A stretch of DNA of 22,966 nt from a virus. Shown piece by piece: positions 21,801 to 22,966 of the stretch. The translations under genes and the position numbers were made by a program. The notes under the pieces are model-generated. The model was not told the DNA's origin. It did no database searches and worked only from the letters and a program-made list of their open reading frames with translations. Position 1 is the first letter of the stretch. Each line of letters begins with the position of its first letter. Where the stretch lies: the IMG/VR virus record IMGVR_UViG_3300025070_000251, positions 1 to 22,966 of that record; one strand, 5' to 3'.

Positions 21801-22966
21801 TCACTGGTGGATTGCAAGGTGAAGAACTACAAAGCATTGCCGCATATAATGCTGCTAGAGATTATCTGCAGGATGCTGTATCTAATCAACTAACTTCTGG
21901 ATATCAAGATCTTACAGTTTCTCCTGGTGAATCAATATATGGAGATGGAAATGGAGATGTTGTTAATACTGACACCACTGCTTGTGCTGACGTACAAAAT
22001 GCCATTTCGTCTCTAACATCAATTGTAACTCAATGTATTAGTGATGGTAATAATGATAGTATTACTGATTCAAATAACGCAAACTATGTTGTTCCTACAC
22101 AAAGAGATTTACTAACAGGTGCGAGTAAGTGTAGAAGAGATATCGGACATATTGTTGATGCCATAAGACAAGATCTTTGGTTTGGTGGTAATGCTTATTC
22201 CATCGCGATGGCGAAAACATATTTCAATCGCTTTGGTGGACCAATTAGTACTGGTCTTTCTGGAGAAGAATCACCATCTATCACAGCATTTAAGAGAGCC
22301 GCTGATGCTATTAACTTAGCAATCAACAACCAACTATACTATAAAGATTCTACAATTACGCTTGATCAAGTAGGAGATCCTCCTATTGTATCCGATATGA
22401 ATGCGGATGCTTATGATCTTGTATTAGCAAATAAGAAGTTTATTGCTAAGCAAGCATATGAAACAATGAAGGAATCATATCCTTCATACACTCCTCAGGC
22501 AGATAATACTGAGCAAGACTGTTTAGATGATGTCTATAACGTCTTAGAAGAAGTTATGTATGATGTTAAGTTTGGCGGAAATGCTAAAACTTATGATTCT
22601 GCAGAGATTTACACTACCAATGTAATGCCTTACTTTGGTTTAAGTAAGAGAAGAAAGCAATTTACTCCTAGTACTGTATCTTACGATCCAGCAACAGGTT
22701 TATCTGTGTTCACTATTCCTGGTCATGATATGACACAAGGTGGATACATTAGAGTTGATACTGGAAGTGTCATCTTTACGTGTACTATGGATGGCAACCA
22801 GACACAACATGCTTCACCAAGTGCTGATGATCCTTATGCTGGTCAGTGGATGGTAATCACAGAAGCAGATGCTTCTACTATAACTGTCAATGTTGGTCCT
22901 TCTGGCGCTAATGAGAGTTTCAATCCAACCAATGCAGTATACAACTCTACGACTGGTGATATGGAA
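18872..22966 (+). CDS. giant virion structural protein, N-terminal 1365 residues (3' end outside window)
   Basis: Open from ATG 18872 to the last base with no stop, so at least 1365 aa. The N-terminus (MPLTRLDNLISSKTGKYLYV...GNSPVTPFKSIQRAFLEIARYSY...FSIMLMPGIHYIDNRPG) has the look of phage fibre/beta-helix proteins: a P-KSIQ-A--E pattern followed by an I-L-PG-Y strand. The C-terminal half of the visible part holds repeated units: helices of the type Y-LI--N---I---A (21443, 21588 and 22418 regions) each followed by a C-RDIG-IVDA---D---GGN-----------YF motif (four copies, 21062-22636). A large protein of this type is common in cyanomyoviruses, where it is annotated only as structural; a tail fibre or baseplate appendage role is inferred. 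It is driven by the TATAAATA box 40 nt upstream. Confidence 0.85.
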   Translation, partial: MPLTRLDNLISSKTGKYLYVSPDDFNATDALSNRGNSPVTPFKSIQRAFLEIARYSYLPGFGNDRFDQFSIMLMPGIHYIDNRPGLVDTSGISAFGFDQANNEWTDNSILDISNPDNVLYKYNNTEGGAIIPRGSSLVGYDLRRTVVRPLYVPDPASVTVPRSAIFNVTGGCYFWQFTIKDGQTTAESPLFNTVEGTGEVYYDPYDFTRKTAPNYSHHKLTVFEYADTEELSLFYRKIAKGFSDYQPTIDDPGEFDFRIQENRIVGPLSDSRVIESLTLNDATTIPSIAASTSKIEVTTKVDHGYFAGQFVAISNTNIDSVLEGIFPIIDIDQNDPRKFTYEVAEVVSAIGTGIASGQTVSVDTTPALGQNAQTLAEVDSVESASPYVFNCSIRSTWGICGIWANGLKATGFKSMVIAQYTGVSLQKDDRAFIRYDEYSNTWNQASLTDAFATVPYHAKGDSYWKDEWRNFHVRASEDAFIQNVSIFAVGFADHFLMESGGDMSITNSNSNFGNTSLHAIGFKGFAFNQDKGGFITDIIPPEAVDSGAANIKKTQYYTIDISGTTQDTNNYTKLFLGSEDITSPLDRPAVSIGGYRLGSKSGEKLYVRLDPAVAGGTEEFNATLEPTGFVKYIAAPQILNPSGFAINNIYADAANLIESNRKMIQEEVFGYIIEKYPRLQDISYVNPGRDPNANRYFDARNLIIANRQNIINATIQSLGVFSPGSPVSVNDIGVIVDAVAEDLRDGGNYNTVAAVQGFFANDTALTGLLVGQEENLLWAFRRARDLCKQAVANLLSVKANLYDPVPFADSPYNFYSNLPCGSITSGKTGSQAENDGDTTNGVTIDLAQKIDPAARYRDTYNLITENRDYILDNALAEIAVYDGAPFFSFPGDPAETARSRFKTAYRLIRRNKADAQDYAIGQVSVLYPSFVFPGGSDKCKRDIGYFIDAVAMDIFLGGNLWSSTFINKYFSGTGQWITGGLQGEELQSIAAYNAARDYLQDAVSNQLTSGYQDLTVSPGESIYGDGNGDVVNTDTTACADVQNAISSLTSIVTQCISDGNNDSITDSNNANYVVPTQRDLLTGASKCRRDIGHIVDAIRQDLWFGGNAYSIAMAKTYFNRFGGPISTGLSGEESPSITAFKRAADAINLAINNQLYYKDSTITLDQVGDPPIVSDMNADAYDLVLANKKFIAKQAYETMKESYPSYTPQADNTEQDCLDDVYNVLEEVMYDVKFGGNAKTYDSAEIYTTNVMPYFGLSKRRKQFTPSTVSYDPATGLSVFTIPGHDMTQGGYIRVDTGSVIFTCTMDGNQTQHASPSADDPYAGQWMVITEADASTITVNVGPSGANESFNPTNAVYNSTTGDME
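21062..22636 (+). repeat. four diverged protein repeats (D-IG-IVDA--D---GGN)
   Basis: Copies at 21062-21148 (DIGVIVDAVAEDLRDGGN), 21686-21781 (CKRDIGYFIDAVAMDIFLGGN), 22130-22225 (CRRDIGHIVDAIRQDLWFGGN) and 22520-22636 (CLDDVYNVLEEVMYDVKFGGN). Three begin with Cys; all keep D at the third-fourth position, the GGN turn and a terminal aromatic YF/FF. They are diverged at DNA level, so duplication is old. The array may continue past the window. Confidence 0.8.

Noticed and set aside
1-22966. CRISPR array, insertion sequence or integrase
   Set aside because: No regular direct repeats at DNA level, no transposase or recombinase reading frame and no terminal inverted repeats seen.

Overview
The window is a piece of a T4-like cyanomyovirus genome (host very probably marine Synechococcus or Prochlorococcus). 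The evidence is a set of T4 core homologues (gp32, gp53, gp48, gp4, gp54-like, gp26-like, gp27-like, gp5) together with cyanophage-type auxiliary genes (CP12, PurS, glutaredoxin-like, 2OG-Fe(II) oxygenase, CpeT), a group of five tRNAs, and repeated late-promoter-like boxes (NATAAATA / CTAAATA) set about 21-40 nt before start codons.

Layout. 1-683 (+): C-terminal part of gp32 ssDNA-binding protein and a small membrane-anchored ORF. 690-735: two-sided terminator between convergent units. 724-3602 (-): tightly packed baseplate/head-completion operon gp4 > gp2-like > gp48 > gp53. 3600-3634: a 31-bp gap holding two face-to-face late-promoter boxes. 3634-13910 (+): tail/baseplate hub cluster: gp54-like tube initiator, gp26-like chaperone with an apparent programmed -1 frameshift extension, a 1004-aa putative tape measure with a SleB-like hydrolase domain, gp27-like hub, CP12, gp5-like hub with Calx-beta domains, and a separate beta-helix spike-like protein. 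13911-14585: a self-contained cassette with its own sigma70-type promoter, structured leader, secreted outer-membrane beta-barrel gene with distinct codon use, and a strong terminator. 14621-16638: a chain of overlapping small genes including purS and a glutaredoxin-like gene. 16640-18504: an exact-consensus sigma70 promoter, small ORFs, a 2OG-Fe(II) oxygenase, tRNA-Met and tRNA-Leu, a small ORF and cpeT. 18495-18721: tRNA-Asp, tRNA-Thr, tRNA-Asn. 18824 to the end: late promoter and the first 1365 codons of a giant repeat-containing structural protein that runs off the window.

How it works together. The structural genes build the baseplate hub, tube start and tail length control. The putative frameshifted gp26 product sits directly upstream of the putative tape measure, as the G/GT tail chaperones do in lambda-like phages. 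The gp5-like hub protein lacks a recognisable lysozyme domain, and a wall-hydrolase-like domain occurs instead in the neighbouring 1004-aa protein, so the peptidoglycan-piercing function may have moved. The auxiliary genes point to redirection of host carbon flow (CP12), purine synthesis (PurS), redox state (Grx-like) and phycobiliprotein metabolism (CpeT) during infection. All family names were assigned by reading the sequence; no database search was run.
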